Source: Thermomicrobium sp. 4228-Ro (GTDB taxonomy: Bacteria; Chloroflexota; Chloroflexia; Thermomicrobiales; Thermomicrobiaceae). From it: 64,000 bases of DNA. Position 1 is the first letter of the stretch. Each line of letters starts with the position of its first letter. Below are positions 20,386 through 30,170 of the stretch, one piece after another. Below the pieces are notes generated by a model. That model worked only from the letters and a program-made list of their open reading frames with translations, was not told the origin of the DNA and did not search any database. The DNA lies in NCBI RefSeq assembly GCF_026241205.1, contig NZ_JAPFQM010000001.1, positions 868,001 to 932,000 on the forward strand, written 5' to 3'. The position numbers and the translations under genes were made by a program.

Positions 20386-21497
20386 CAGTTCGCCGTACCG
20401 TCTCCTCGCTCAGCCTTCTGGCGTTGTTCCATGAACTGCTCGAGCTCTTGTTGTGCCTGCTCGAAGCGCAGGCGGACACGCTGCTCGATGAGGCGCCAGA
20501 GTTCAGCCCGCAGCTGCCGGTCGATTTCCCGGAGCTCCTCGAGTTTCACCTCGATGAGATCGATACGGTACCGCAACTCGCGATCGACGGCCTCGAGCTG
20601 CTCGAACTCCTGATTGACCCGCTCGGCCCGCTGATCTTCCACAGCCGCCAGGTCACGCAGGGCTTGATCGAACTGCTGGCGCAGCTCCTCGACCCGCTCG
20701 AGCAACAGGTCGTCCCGCTCGCTGGTATGGCTCCGCACCCGTTCCAGTTCGGCGGCGAGCCGTTGCGCGAGCTCATGCACCTGCTGGAACTGCGGAGGGA
20801 TCGCAGCGAGGCCCTCCTGCACGCGCTCCAGTTCCTCCTCCAGCCGGGTATCGCGTGCGACACCCTCCTTGAGCTGTACCTGCATCGTCTCGATCACCTG
20901 CAACACCTCAGCGACACGCCGCCGGACATCCTGCTCGACGATACGGATGGCATCATGCAGACGCGTCACTTCCCGGCCGAGTCGCTCGACCTCTGTCGTG
21001 ATGGCCTCCAGCCCCCCGCGGAGCGACTGGTCGGTGGCAGCGAGTCGCTCCACGTACGCAGCCAGATGCTCGATCAACACCCGCAGCTCGTCATAACGCC
21101 GGGTATCCTGTCCAGTATCCTCGCGCTGCCGCCGCACCGCCTCCAGGAGCTCGGCGACCTGTGCTTGCAAGGTGCGGATCGGCCGCATCAGCTCGTCGAC
21201 CCGCACGGCGAGCTCGGTCAGCTGTTGCCGGAAACGAGCCTCTTCGAGCTGTCGCGCCTGCTGGGCCTGTTGCACCTCGTGCCGGTGCTGCTCGAGCGCA
21301 TGCCGTTGCTCGGCCCAATCGGCTTCGGCCGCTTTCAGCTCCTCTTCCAGGCGCAACTGACGCGCCGCCAGCTCGCGCACGCGATGCCGGAGCTCGTCCA
21401 GCTGGCTCTGCATCGCTTGCTGACGGGCCTCTTCGCGTCGCCGCCGCTCCTCTTCACGCGCTTGCTGGATGAATTCCGGATCGGAACGACGATCCAT
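20385..21497 (-). CDS. Long coiled-coil protein encoded between hisA and hisF
   Basis: 370 aa, almost wholly predicted heptad-repeat coiled coil: very rich in Glu, Arg, Gln and Leu, with no Cys or Trp-rich globular part, no signal peptide and no membrane segment. It starts [17 protein letters not shown] and has many LEEEL- and RVEELR-like heptads. Its ATG overlaps the hisA stop by one base and its stop overlaps the hisF ATG by one base, so it is translationally coupled to histidine genes. I do not recognise a family; it resembles SMC-like or cytoskeletal coiled coils only in composition. A role with the HisH-HisF complex is possible but unsupported. Confidence 0.75.
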   Translation of the reverse strand: MDRRSDPEFIQQAREEERRRREEARQQAMQSQLDELRHRVRELAARQLRLEEELKAAEADWAEQRHALEQHRHEVQQAQQARQLEEARFRQQLTELAVRVDELMRPIRTLQAQVAELLEAVRRQREDTGQDTRRYDELRVLIEHLAAYVERLAATDQSLRGGLEAITTEVERLGREVTRLHDAIRIVEQDVRRRVAEVLQVIETMQVQLKEGVARDTRLEEELERVQEGLAAIPPQFQQVHELAQRLAAELERVRSHTSERDDLLLERVEELRQQFDQALRDLAAVEDQRAERVNQEFEQLEAVDRELRYRIDLIEVKLEELREIDRQLRAELWRLIEQRVRLRFEQAQQELEQFMEQRQKAERGDGTAN

Positions 21498-22228
21498 CAA
21501 CCAGCTCCTCCGACGACCCAGTCCGTTGCGCGTTGCGGGCACCACCGACCCTCGTACAGTGCCCGGCCGACGATCGCCGCCTCCACGCCCGAGATCCCCG
21601 CCAGTGCGACGAGGTCCTCGTACCGGCCCACGCCTCCTGACGCGATCACTGTCACACCACTTCGCGCGAGACGCGCCATGAGCTCCACGTTCGGACAGGT
21701 CATGGTTCCGTCTCGTGCAATATCGGTCGCGAGAATCCGCCGCACTCCAACGCTCGCCATCTGCTGCGCCACAGTTTCGGCACGGACCGGTGCCATCGTT
21801 TCCCAGCCGCGAGTGGCGACCCAACCGTCGCGCGAGTCGATCGCGACGACCAGCTGGTCGGCCCCGAAACGGTCGATCGCCTGGGCAACGAGTTCCGGCT
21901 GCTCCAGTGCCACGGTCCCGATCACGACGCGGGCAACACCGAGGGCGAGCAACCGCTCGATCGCTTCCAGCGACCGCACGCCTCCACCGGCCTGCACCGA
22001 AACACCCGGCACGGCGCGAACGATCGCGCTGACCAGCTCGAGCTGCACCGGCTGCCCGGTCCGCGCACCGTCGAGATCGACGACGTGGAGCCAGGGCGCC
22101 CCGAGATCCGCCCAGTGGCGCGCCATCGCGACCGGGTCGTCCGCGTAGACGGTCTCGCGCGCGAAATCACCCTGGAGGAGACGGACGCACCGCCCTGCTC
22201 GAATATCGACGGCTGGGATAACGATCAC
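21497..22228 (-). CDS. hisA: Phosphoribosylformimino-5-aminoimidazole carboxamide ribotide isomerase
   Basis: 243 aa. Starts MIVIPAVDIRAGRCVRLLQG with catalytic D8; second catalytic Asp lies in ILATDIARDGTM. GTG 22228 overlaps the hisH stop (GTGA); the longer frame to 22405 lies inside hisH. No trpF motif suggests a bifunctional PriA, and a separate trpF is present. Confidence 0.95.
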   Translation of the reverse strand: MIVIPAVDIRAGRCVRLLQGDFARETVYADDPVAMARHWADLGAPWLHVVDLDGARTGQPVQLELVSAIVRAVPGVSVQAGGGVRSLEAIERLLALGVARVVIGTVALEQPELVAQAIDRFGADQLVVAIDSRDGWVATRGWETMAPVRAETVAQQMASVGVRRILATDIARDGTMTCPNVELMARLARSGVTVIASGGVGRYEDLVALAGISGVEAAIVGRALYEGRWCPQRATDWVVGGAG

Positions 22229-22869
22229 GCACTGGCCTCCACCGCCATGCCCTGCCGGGTGCGCTCGACGATCGCGACGAAGTTCGCGAGCAAACGCAGC
22301 CCCCATTGCCCGCTCTTTTCCGGATGGAACTGCGTGGCCATCACGTTCCCCCGGGCGAGAACACTGGCGAAGCGCACGCCGTAGTCGGTCTCGCCGAGAA
22401 TCCACGCGTCGTCGCTCGGATCAGCGTAGAACGAGTGGACGAAGTAGAAATCCGTGCTATCCGGAATACCCGCGAAGAGCGGGTGCGGCCGACGCAGCAG
22501 AACCTCGTTCCAACCCATGTGCGGCACCGTGACGGACTCGGGCAAACGACGCACGACTCCGGGTACGACACCGAGACAACGGTGCTCGCCACCCTCGTAA
22601 CTCACTTCGAGGAGCACCTGCAACCCCATGCAGATACCGAGGAACGGGATACCGTTCGCGATGATGGATCGCAAGCTCGAAACGAAACCGAGCTCGCTGA
22701 GATGCCGCATCGTGTCGGCAGCGGCACCGACGCCCGGCACGATGACGCCATCGGCCTCAGCGAGTGCTGCCGGATCCCGACTCACGAAGGCCGGAGCACC
22801 GACCCGCTCGAGCGCGTTGACCACGCTCGCTAAGTTCCCGGCTCCGTAGTCGACGACAACGATCTTCAT
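22225..22869 (-). CDS. hisH: Imidazole glycerol phosphate synthase, glutaminase subunit
   Basis: 214 aa. Class I amidotransferase feeding ammonia to HisF. Nucleophile C80 in FLGICMGLQ, oxyanion-related GVGAAADTM, and the His-Glu pair in ATQFHPEKSG. Separated from the upstream HDAC-like gene by 27 bases. Confidence 0.95.
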   Translation of the reverse strand: MKIVVVDYGAGNLASVVNALERVGAPAFVSRDPAALAEADGVIVPGVGAAADTMRHLSELGFVSSLRSIIANGIPFLGICMGLQVLLEVSYEGGEHRCLGVVPGVVRRLPESVTVPHMGWNEVLLRRPHPLFAGIPDSTDFYFVHSFYADPSDDAWILGETDYGVRFASVLARGNVMATQFHPEKSGQWGLRLLANFVAIVERTRQGMAVEASA

Positions 22870-22896
22870 CGTTCACCCTCTCGCTGGTGCTGGCGG

Positions 22897-23847
22897 CTAG
22901 GCTCCGCCATCCAGCACATCCAGCGTCGCGGCGACACTGGATGCCAGCGCGCTCAGATTGTAACCGCCCTCGAGGACGAGCACGAGCCGACCGTTGCACC
23001 ATTCGTGTGCCCAGGCGAGCACGCGTCCTGCCATCGCTCCGAATCCCTGTTCCGTCACCGCCATCGCTGCGAGCGGATCGGCGTAGTGCGCATCGTAGCC
23101 AGCCGAGACGAGCAGGAGTTCCGGGCGGTACGTCCGCAGCCGTGGCTCGATCTGCTCATCGAACGCGCGGAGATACGCCGCATCGTCGCTCCGGGGCGGC
23201 AAGGGGATGTTCAGCGTGTAGCCGCGCCCTGGTCCCTCGCCGATCTCGTCGGCGCGCCCGGTACCCGGATAGAGCGGCCACTGGTGGATCGACACGAAGA
23301 AGACACGGTCGGTCCAGTAGAACGCTGCTTGCGTCCCATTGCCGTGGTGGACGTCCCAATCGACGATCGCGATCCGCTCGAGCCCATGATGCTGGAGCGC
23401 CCACGCCGCAGCGACGGCGATATTGTTGAACAGGCAGAACCCCATACCTCGATCGGGTTCGGCATGATGGCCCGGCGGCCGAACGAGCGCGAAGGCGCGA
23501 GGCACTTCACCCCGGAGCACGAGATCGACCGCGTGGACCGCCGCGCCGACAGCGAGTCGTGCCACCTCGAAGGAGCGAGGAGAAACGACAGTATCGGCAT
23601 CCAACCAGCCACCACCACGGGCAGCGAAGGCACGCAGTTCCTCGATGTAGGCGCGGTCGTGCACGAGCGCGATCGTCTCCTCGTCGGCTGGATCGGGCTC
23701 GATCACCCGGCGATCGTCCAGCCGCCCTGTCCGTTCCAGATAGCGAAAGATCGCCTCCAGGCGTTCCGGGCGTTCGGGGTGATCACCGGTCTCGTGCTCG
23801 AGGAAGATCCGCGACGTTACCAGCGCGGTCAGGCTGTAGGTCGTCAC
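22897..23847 (-). CDS. Histone deacetylase-family (AcuC-like) zinc hydrolase
   Basis: 316 aa. Members remove acyl groups from lysine side chains or polyamines. The active-site segments are complete: LVRPPGHHAEPD (His pair), IVDWDVHHGNGTQ (metal Asp and His), SIHQWPLYPGTG, VSAGYDAHYADPL (metal Asp) and LEGGYNLSAL (catalytic Tyr in GGY). GTG 23847 overlaps the upstream gene's stop. Substrate unknown; acetylated metabolic enzymes (AcuC role) or acetylpolyamines are the usual options. Confidence 0.87.
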   Translation of the reverse strand: MTTYSLTALVTSRIFLEHETGDHPERPERLEAIFRYLERTGRLDDRRVIEPDPADEETIALVHDRAYIEELRAFAARGGGWLDADTVVSPRSFEVARLAVGAAVHAVDLVLRGEVPRAFALVRPPGHHAEPDRGMGFCLFNNIAVAAAWALQHHGLERIAIVDWDVHHGNGTQAAFYWTDRVFFVSIHQWPLYPGTGRADEIGEGPGRGYTLNIPLPPRSDDAAYLRAFDEQIEPRLRTYRPELLLVSAGYDAHYADPLAAMAVTEQGFGAMAGRVLAWAHEWCNGRLVLVLEGGYNLSALASSVAATLDVLDGGA

Positions 23848-24632
23848 GCTGCCCCCTCGTCGTTACCGGCAATGAGCCCGAGCATCGCCTGGTGGATCAG
23901 TCCGTTCGAAGCCACACACGTACCTTGCAAGAAGCTGTAGGGCTTGCCATCGTAGTCCGTGACTGTGCCACCAGCTTCCTCGACGAGCAGCACCCCAGCC
24001 GCCGTATCCCACGGGGAGAGCTCCTGCTCCCAAAATCCGTCGAAACGGCCAGCCGCGACGTAAGCGAGATTCAAGGCGGCGCTCCCGTCGCGCCGCACCG
24101 CACGCGCCGTCAGTGTGAAGCGTGCGAACGCGGCCAGCGCCTGGCGACGTCGCTCGAGATCGTAGGGGAATCCGGTTGCCAGCAGTGCGCTGCGCAGCTC
24201 TCGGTGCGTCGAGACACGGATCCGCTCGCCGTTGAGGAACGCGCCGGTACCGCGCTCAGCGAGGAAGAGCTCGTCGAGTAGCGGTTGGTAGATCACGCCG
24301 AGCTCCGGACGGCCGTTGCGCAGGAAAGCGATGGAGACGCAGAACATCGGGTAGCCGTGCGCGAAATTGGTCGTGCCGTCCAGGGGATCGATGACCCAGA
24401 GCGCAGGCGCCTCGAGCCCGTCGCGCCCGCTCCCCTCCTCGGTCAGGAAAGCATGATCGGGGAAAGCCGAGCGGATCGCCTCGACGATCAGTCGCTCGCT
24501 CGCGATGTCGATCTCGGTCACGAGATTCACCGCGCCTTTGTAGCGGATCTCGCGGACGCGCCCGACGTGTTCGCGGAGGAGTCGCCCTGCCGCCAGTGCG
24601 GCCGCGACCGCGACATTCCGGATCGTCGCCAT
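23844..24632 (-). CDS. Inositol monophosphatase-family phosphatase
   Basis: 262 aa. Mg2+-dependent, Li+-sensitive phosphatase fold. Metal motifs: LTEEGSG (Glu pair), WVIDPLDGTTNFAHGYP, and C-terminal WDTAAGVLLVEEAGG. Substrate could be inositol phosphate, histidinol phosphate or fructose bisphosphate. The nearness of his genes makes a HisN-type histidinol-phosphatase worth considering, but motifs do not discriminate. Overlaps the HDAC-like gene downstream. Confidence 0.85.
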   Translation of the reverse strand: MATIRNVAVAAALAAGRLLREHVGRVREIRYKGAVNLVTEIDIASERLIVEAIRSAFPDHAFLTEEGSGRDGLEAPALWVIDPLDGTTNFAHGYPMFCVSIAFLRNGRPELGVIYQPLLDELFLAERGTGAFLNGERIRVSTHRELRSALLATGFPYDLERRRQALAAFARFTLTARAVRRDGSAALNLAYVAAGRFDGFWEQELSPWDTAAGVLLVEEAGGTVTDYDGKPYSFLQGTCVASNGLIHQAMLGLIAGNDEGAA

Positions 24633-24634
24633 CG

Positions 24635-25741
24635 CTACGCCTCTCGCAGGGATGCTGCCTGAAGCAGGGTGCGCGTCACCAGTGGGAGCTGGGCCTGTAC
24701 GTCGAGATCCAGTCCAGCGCGGACGCCACGCTGAGCCAGGTAGTACGCAGCACCGGCGATCATCGCCGCGTTGTCGGTACAGAGGATCGGCGGCGGATAG
24801 CGGACCGGCACCGGGCTGATTTCGCTCAAGTACTGGCGCAGCGCGGCGTTGGCCGCCACACCGCCCGCCAAAAGGACCATCGTCGCACCGAACTCACGGG
24901 CAGCACGAGCTGTCTTCTCAGCCAACACCTCGACGACCGCAGCCTGGAATTCGGCTGCGAGATCCGCGATCGGGACGTTGGGTCCGTATTCGGGCGCCAC
25001 GTACTCGGGAAACGGCTCCTGCTTGGCGACCCGTCGCTGCGGCCGGCGCTGATAGTGCTCGAGGATGCGCAGCAGCGCTGTCTTGAGCCCGCTGAAGCTG
25101 AAGTCGTAGCTGTCGCCGAGCCAGGCCCGGGGCAGCTGGAACCGTCCAGGACGCCCTTGGGCTGCCGCCCGCTGGATCGCCGGACCACCGGGAAAGCCGA
25201 GACCGAGGACACGCGCGGCCTTATCGAATGCCTCGCCCGCCGCGTCGTCGAGCGTTCGGCCGAGCAGTACGTAGTCCCCATGGCCGCGCATCAGGACGAG
25301 TTCGGTGTGCCCACCGGAGACGATCAGGCAGACGAGCGGAAAGGTCGGTTCCGGTACTTCCTCCTGCCCCGGCAAGGTGAGCCAGTTCGCGTAGATATGA
25401 CCTTCCAGGTGATTCACCGGAATGAGCGGCTTGTTCCAGACGAAAGCGAGCGTCTTGGCGACGTTGATCCCGACGAGAAGCGAGCCAGCAAGGCCTGGAC
25501 CTTCGGTGACGGCGATCGCGTCGATCGAGGACGGTCCCACCCCGGCTTCTTCCAGTGCCAGGTCGAGGACCGGCACGATCGCCGTCACGTGCCGGCGCGA
25601 GGCGAGCTCGGGTACCACACCACCGTACCGCTCGTGGAGGTCGACCTGCGAGCGGATGATGTTGGACAGCACGAATCGTCCGTCGCGGACGACTGCCGCT
25701 GCCGTTTCGTCGCAAGACGTCTCGATACCCAGGATGATCAC
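24635..25741 (-). CDS. tsaD: tRNA N6-threonylcarbamoyladenosine transferase TsaD
   Basis: 368 aa. Transfers threonylcarbamoyl to A37 of ANN-decoding tRNAs. Starts [18 protein letters not shown]; the metal motif HLEGH is in [42 protein letters not shown] and [15 protein letters not shown] follow. GTG start overlaps the rimI stop. It forms one run with tsaE, tsaB and rimI. Confidence 0.95.
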   Translation of the reverse strand: MIILGIETSCDETAAAVVRDGRFVLSNIIRSQVDLHERYGGVVPELASRRHVTAIVPVLDLALEEAGVGPSSIDAIAVTEGPGLAGSLLVGINVAKTLAFVWNKPLIPVNHLEGHIYANWLTLPGQEEVPEPTFPLVCLIVSGGHTELVLMRGHGDYVLLGRTLDDAAGEAFDKAARVLGLGFPGGPAIQRAAAQGRPGRFQLPRAWLGDSYDFSFSGLKTALLRILEHYQRRPQRRVAKQEPFPEYVAPEYGPNVPIADLAAEFQAAVVEVLAEKTARAAREFGATMVLLAGGVAANAALRQYLSEISPVPVRYPPPILCTDNAAMIAGAAYYLAQRGVRAGLDLDVQAQLPLVTRTLLQAASLREA

Positions 25742-26418
25742 GCCGCCTCCTCCAGGATCTCGATTCCTTCCGCCGCCAGCCGTGCCAGGAGCTGGTCCCG
25801 CAGCTGCAGCAGCTGCTGGCGGTAGGCCGGATCACGCAACGGCGGCGACGTCATGATGTACGCGTCCTCCAGGTTGTCGCTGTAATAGCGAGGGCGCACA
25901 CCGCGCTGGGTGAACCCGTATTTCGTGTAGAGCCCCTGCGCCGCCGTGTTCGAGACGCGGACCTCGAGCGTCACGAACTCGGCACCGCGCCGGATCGCCT
26001 CGCTGATGAGCGTCAGGAAGAGCACTTCGCCGAGACCGAGCCGACGGTGCTCCGGTGCCACCGCGATCGTCGTGACGTGCGCCTCACCGTAGATCACCCA
26101 CATCCCCGCGAACCCGACGATCGGATGGGGACTCGTCCGCGGGCGCACCGGGCGGAACAGTCGCGCGAGGGGACCGCCGGTAACGACAGGCTCCGGCTCG
26201 CTCTCCGCTCCACTCGCTTGCCAGCGCAAGACGATGTAGTAATTTCGGTCCGGTTCGCGCAACTCCCGGTAATACGCCGATTCCGGCCAGGGATTGGTGA
26301 AGCATCGTCGCTCGAGTCGCGAGACTTCGGGAACGTCGTCGCTCCGCATCGGCGCCAGTACATACTGCCGCACCTCGCTCTGCGGCTCGGCGCCCGATTG
26401 CCGGACCATTTCTTCCAC
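25738..26418 (-). CDS. rimI: RimI-like GNAT N-acetyltransferase
   Basis: About 226 aa from GTG 26418, which follows CAGGAG overlapping the tsaB stop. The GNAT fold is visible: [21 protein letters not shown] (acetyl-CoA loop) and [15 protein letters not shown]. RimI acetylates ribosomal protein S18 and other N-termini and is usually next to tsaB/tsaD. An insertion of about 25 residues rich in Glu, Pro and Arg lies before the core strands, and a C-terminal Gln/Leu-rich helix of about 30 residues is added. Confidence 0.82.
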   Translation of the reverse strand: MEEMVRQSGAEPQSEVRQYVLAPMRSDDVPEVSRLERRCFTNPWPESAYYRELREPDRNYYIVLRWQASGAESEPEPVVTGGPLARLFRPVRPRTSPHPIVGFAGMWVIYGEAHVTTIAVAPEHRRLGLGEVLFLTLISEAIRRGAEFVTLEVRVSNTAAQGLYTKYGFTQRGVRPRYYSDNLEDAYIMTSPPLRDPAYRQQLLQLRDQLLARLAAEGIEILEEAA

Positions 26419-26422
26419 GTCG

Positions 26423-27151
26423 TCACTCCTGACCGGACCGCGCGTCGTAGCTCTCCGGCAATTGTACCGAAGGAACCGTTGCCGACCCGCCCCCGTGAAC
26501 GTAGATCGGTTCCAACGCAGCGACCGGGTCGCTTTCGCCAGCACGCCACCGCCGATAGGCGAGCTCGGCCACCCAGGCAGGACGCAACTCGCGCAAGGAC
26601 GGAACCGGCAGGATGACCGACGGATGTCGCCGCACGATCTCCTCATGCTCCGGCGCCAGTGGACCGGCGAGCACCGTGCGGGCGATCAGGCCCATCGTCA
26701 GCTCGTCGAGACGTGCCGAGCGCAAGATCGATTCGCGCGTCCACTGTGCGCCGGCACGACGATAGTCTGCGTAGACGACCCGTCCACGTCCCGCCGGAAC
26801 GAATGCCCGGATCGGAAAGCCGAGCGCGGTATGCGGGTAGGCGAGCGCATCGAGCGTCAACACGCCGAACAACGGAACATCCAGCGCGTAACACAGTGCC
26901 TTGGCGATACTCATTCCAACGCGCAGGCCATTGAAGCTCCCCGGACCGGTCGTGACAGCCACCGCACCGATTTCCTCGACACGTCGTCGGTTCGCTCTGA
27001 GAAGGTGCTGAATAGCCGGTAACACGGTCGCGGTGTGCTCGCGACCGGCATCGTAGGTGAACTCCCCGACGATCTGCCCGTCATACAGTGCGAGCGCGAC
27101 TCGTTCGCCCCCTGTGTCAAGCGCTAGGAGCAGCCGGCCGTTTCGTGCCAC
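26423..27151 (-). CDS. tsaB: tRNA threonylcarbamoyladenosine biosynthesis protein TsaB
   Basis: About 242 aa. Inactive TsaD paralog that scaffolds the TsaBDE complex. Starts LLLALDTGGERVALALYDG and has VTTGPGSFNGLRVGMSIAKAL. GTG 27151 with GGAAGGAGG upstream is preferred, overlapping the tsaE 3' end by 35 bases. Confidence 0.9.
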   Translation of the reverse strand: MARNGRLLLALDTGGERVALALYDGQIVGEFTYDAGREHTATVLPAIQHLLRANRRRVEEIGAVAVTTGPGSFNGLRVGMSIAKALCYALDVPLFGVLTLDALAYPHTALGFPIRAFVPAGRGRVVYADYRRAGAQWTRESILRSARLDELTMGLIARTVLAGPLAPEHEEIVRRHPSVILPVPSLRELRPAWVAELAYRRWRAGESDPVAALEPIYVHGGGSATVPSVQLPESYDARSGQE

Positions 27152-27653
27152 CGGCCACCTCCTTCCGCAACGTTTCGACGATTTCGCGAGGACGCGCACC
27201 GAACGGGTAGAATGCGATCCGTCGCTTGGTCTCGGCAAGGGGTTCGAACCGGACGACCAGGTACTCGTCGACCCACTGCGCGGGTAACCGTTCCGACCAC
27301 TCGATGACGACGATACCCGCTGGATCGCTCAGACAGTCCTCGAGCCCGAAAGTCGTGAGCTCGTGCTGCTCCTCCAGTCGGTAGAGATCGATGTGGTAGA
27401 GCCGCACCGGCGTACCATCGGCGAGCACACCGCGGTACTCCATCACCAGAATGAATGTCGGGCTCTGGACATACTCGCGCACCCCCAGCCCACGTGCCAA
27501 GCCTTGCACGAACGTTGTCTTGCCCGAGCCGAGCGGTCCTTGCAGAAAGAGGACATCGCCTCCCCGCAGGAGCCGCGCCAGCGTCGACGCGAACTGACGC
27601 GTCTGATCGGGACTATGACTGACGAGATCGAGCGCGGGCACGCGGCTCGTCAT
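27117..27653 (-). CDS. tsaE: tRNA threonylcarbamoyladenosine biosynthesis ATPase TsaE
   Basis: 178 aa. P-loop ATPase that drives the t6A cycle. Walker A is GPLGSGKTTFV, followed by SPTFILVMEY and the YHIDLYRL and VVIEWSERLP blocks. ATG overlaps the amidase stop (ATGA). Confidence 0.93.
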   Translation of the reverse strand: MTSRVPALDLVSHSPDQTRQFASTLARLLRGGDVLFLQGPLGSGKTTFVQGLARGLGVREYVQSPTFILVMEYRGVLADGTPVRLYHIDLYRLEEQHELTTFGLEDCLSDPAGIVVIEWSERLPAQWVDEYLVVRFEPLAETKRRIAFYPFGARPREIVETLRKEVAGGTKRPAAPSA

Positions 27654-29080
27654 CGGCTCGTCCCTCCCTCGGTCACGACCGGTGGCCAGCGATGCCGCCA
27701 GGGGCGCAGACGCTCGAAGGCAGAGGCAGCGCGCAGGGTTCCGAGATCGTCGCGCCAGCGCCCGACGATCTGCAGCCCGACCGGCAGGCCGGTGCTGGTG
27801 AAGCCAGCTGGGACGCTGACCGCCGGCTGTCCGGTGAGGTTGAACGGATAGGTGAACGGTGTCCAGTTCAGGTACGTCGTCGGATACCCGTCGATCGAAC
27901 CAGGGTGGTCCGCGCCAGCGGCAAATGCCGTCACCGGTGTCGTCGGGCTCAACACGAAGTCGTATGCCTCGATTTCTCGGCGGAGACGGTCAGCGTAGCG
28001 ACTCCGCTCGGCCAGCGCCCATGCCACGTCGACTCCTCGCCAGCCGAACCCGCGTTCGATCACGGTGCACCGGCCAGGATCGAGCAACTCCCGGACCTGT
28101 TCGTAGTCGTCGCGGTGAACCGCCGCCATCGCGCTCGACCAGAGGATATCGAGGGCGGGATACGGGTCTTCGAGCGGCTCGGTCCGCTCGTCGATGACAC
28201 AGCCGAGTTCCTCGAACGCCGCGGCTGCTCGTCGCGCGATCTCGGCGACTTCACGCTCGACCGGAACCTCACCGACGCGAGCCAGCCAGAGCAGCCGCTT
28301 GCCGCGGAAGTCGTCCTCCAGCCTGGCGAAATCCGCTCCCGTATCCGGCAAGGAGTTCCGATCGCGCGGATCCGGCCCGGCCATCACGGCCAGCATCAGC
28401 GCGGCATCAGCCACGGTCCGCGTCATCGGGCCGACATGCGCGAGGAGTTCGACTGCGCTCGGTGGGTAATAGGGCACCAGCCCGAACGAAGGTTTGAACC
28501 CGACGATTCCACAGAACGAGGCCGGAATCCGCACCGACCCCGCTCCATCTGTTCCCTGGGCCAGCGGGCCCATCCCAGCTGCGACCGCAGCAGCAGCACC
28601 GCCACTCGAACCACCTGCTGTCCGCTCGAGGTTCCACGGATTCCGCGTGGGCCCGATGAGCCGGTTCCCCGAGTCACCTTTCCACCCGAGTTCCGGTGTG
28701 TTCGTCTTGCCGATGATGACCGCTCCAGCGGCACGCAGGCGCTCGACGATCGGCGCATCTTCGGTCGCGATCCGGTCCTGCCAGAGCAGCGATCCGCTCG
28801 TCCAGCGCACACCGGCGACCGGTGTCACGTCCTTGATCGAGACCGGCACGCCGAGCAACGGGCGTCGATCACCGTGCGCGTAGGCGTACTCGGCCTCGAG
28901 CGCCTGTTGCCGCGCCTCCTCAGCCGTAACCGTGATGAAGGCATGAAGCAGCGAGTCGAGCCGTTCGATCTGCTCGAGTACCGCATCGACGACCTCGACC
29001 GGCGAAAGAGCTCGACGGCGATACTCGGCGAGGAGTTCGGTCGCCGAGAGGAAACACACTTCGAGGCCTCCGGAATCCAT
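27650..29080 (-). CDS. Amidase-signature family hydrolase
   Basis: 476 aa. Ser-Ser-Lys amidase: catalytic Lys in VSIKDVTPVAG, Ser in GGSSGGAAAA and the second Ser in GTDGAGSVRIPAS. It resembles general amidases and GatA; without gatB/gatC beside it and with distinct C-terminal sequence I call it a stand-alone amidase with unknown substrate. ATG 29080 with GGAGCGAGC upstream is used. Overlaps tsaE downstream. Confidence 0.85.
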   Translation of the reverse strand: MDSGGLEVCFLSATELLAEYRRRALSPVEVVDAVLEQIERLDSLLHAFITVTAEEARQQALEAEYAYAHGDRRPLLGVPVSIKDVTPVAGVRWTSGSLLWQDRIATEDAPIVERLRAAGAVIIGKTNTPELGWKGDSGNRLIGPTRNPWNLERTAGGSSGGAAAAVAAGMGPLAQGTDGAGSVRIPASFCGIVGFKPSFGLVPYYPPSAVELLAHVGPMTRTVADAALMLAVMAGPDPRDRNSLPDTGADFARLEDDFRGKRLLWLARVGEVPVEREVAEIARRAAAAFEELGCVIDERTEPLEDPYPALDILWSSAMAAVHRDDYEQVRELLDPGRCTVIERGFGWRGVDVAWALAERSRYADRLRREIEAYDFVLSPTTPVTAFAAGADHPGSIDGYPTTYLNWTPFTYPFNLTGQPAVSVPAGFTSTGLPVGLQIVGRWRDDLGTLRAASAFERLRPWRHRWPPVVTEGGTSR

Positions 29081-29144
29081 CGCTCGCTCCACTCCGCGTG
29101 TCGTCGTTTGACGGCATGCTACCACGCCTCACGTTGCCACACGA

Positions 29145-30170
29145 TCAACTGGTACGGAAGTGGTCGTACCCGCGTGCTTCGGCAGGCCGGCAGCGGCCCG
29201 CTGCGTCGCGGAGCTGGATCACCGGCCCAGCTGGTCCGGCATCGACGATCTCGCCGATGACAGAAGGCGGCAGGAGGCCGGCCCGCCGGAACGCGCGGAC
29301 AACTCGTTCGAAGATCGCTGGCGGCGCGGTGAAGAGCAGCTCGTAATCGTCACCACCACGCAGCGCGATCTCCTCCCAGTCCGGGAAGGCCCACTTCACA
29401 GCGTTGGGCACAGGCACGCGCAGGAGATCGACAACGGCCGAGACGCCACTGGCCTGACACAGCTTCTCGAGATCGCCCAGGAGCCCATCGCTGATGTCCA
29501 TCGCTGCCCGGACACCGCACCGGCGGAGCAGCAACGCTTCGCGCACCCGCGGTTGCGGGCGGTGATAGCGCTCCTGCATGGTCGGGTTCCCGTCCAGCGT
29601 CTTCAATCCCCGTTCCAGAACCCGCAGGCCAGCCGCGGCGAGTCCCAGTGGCCCAGTCACACCGATGAGGTCACCAGGACGCGCCGCATCGCGCCGCAGT
29701 ACGTGACGTCCGTCGAGCGGGCTTTCGCCGATCACGGTGACCGAGATCGCCACACCGAGGGGCGACCGCGTCGTATCACCGCCGATGATCGCGACGCCGA
29801 AACGGCGCGCGAGCGCCTGTGCGCCCCGGTAGAACTCGGCGATATCACGGTCGCGTTCGGTGCCGCGGACCGCGAGGTCAACGAGTGCGAGGCGGGGCAG
29901 TGCGCCCATCGCCGCGATGTCGCTCAGGTTGACGGCCAGAGCCTTGTGGCCCAGCGTCGCCCAGTCCGTCCACTCGAGCCGGAAGTGCACCCGCTCGATC
30001 AGCGTATCGGTCGTGACGACGAGCTCGTGTCCGGCCCGTGGTCGCCAGACCGCTGCGTCGTCTCCGATCCCAATATGGACACGCGGGTGCCGGTCTCCGA
30101 CCAAGCGCGCGATCTGCTCGATCAGCGCTGCTTCACCCGCCTCACGGAGCGGGCGTCCACCGCTCGTCAT
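29145..30170 (-). CDS. thiL: Thiamine-monophosphate kinase
   Basis: 341 aa. Phosphorylates thiamine monophosphate to the diphosphate. Features: IGDDAAVW, TTDTLIERVHF, KALAVNLSDIAAMGA, GGDTTRSP, AAMDISDGLLGDL and LRGGDDYELLFT. ATG 30170 overlaps the glycosyltransferase stop; the upstream open frame to 31355 is a shadow of that gene. No other thiamine gene is in the window. Confidence 0.94.
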   Translation of the reverse strand: MTSGGRPLREAGEAALIEQIARLVGDRHPRVHIGIGDDAAVWRPRAGHELVVTTDTLIERVHFRLEWTDWATLGHKALAVNLSDIAAMGALPRLALVDLAVRGTERDRDIAEFYRGAQALARRFGVAIIGGDTTRSPLGVAISVTVIGESPLDGRHVLRRDAARPGDLIGVTGPLGLAAAGLRVLERGLKTLDGNPTMQERYHRPQPRVREALLLRRCGVRAAMDISDGLLGDLEKLCQASGVSAVVDLLRVPVPNAVKWAFPDWEEIALRGGDDYELLFTAPPAIFERVVRAFRRAGLLPPSVIGEIVDAGPAGPVIQLRDAAGRCRPAEARGYDHFRTS

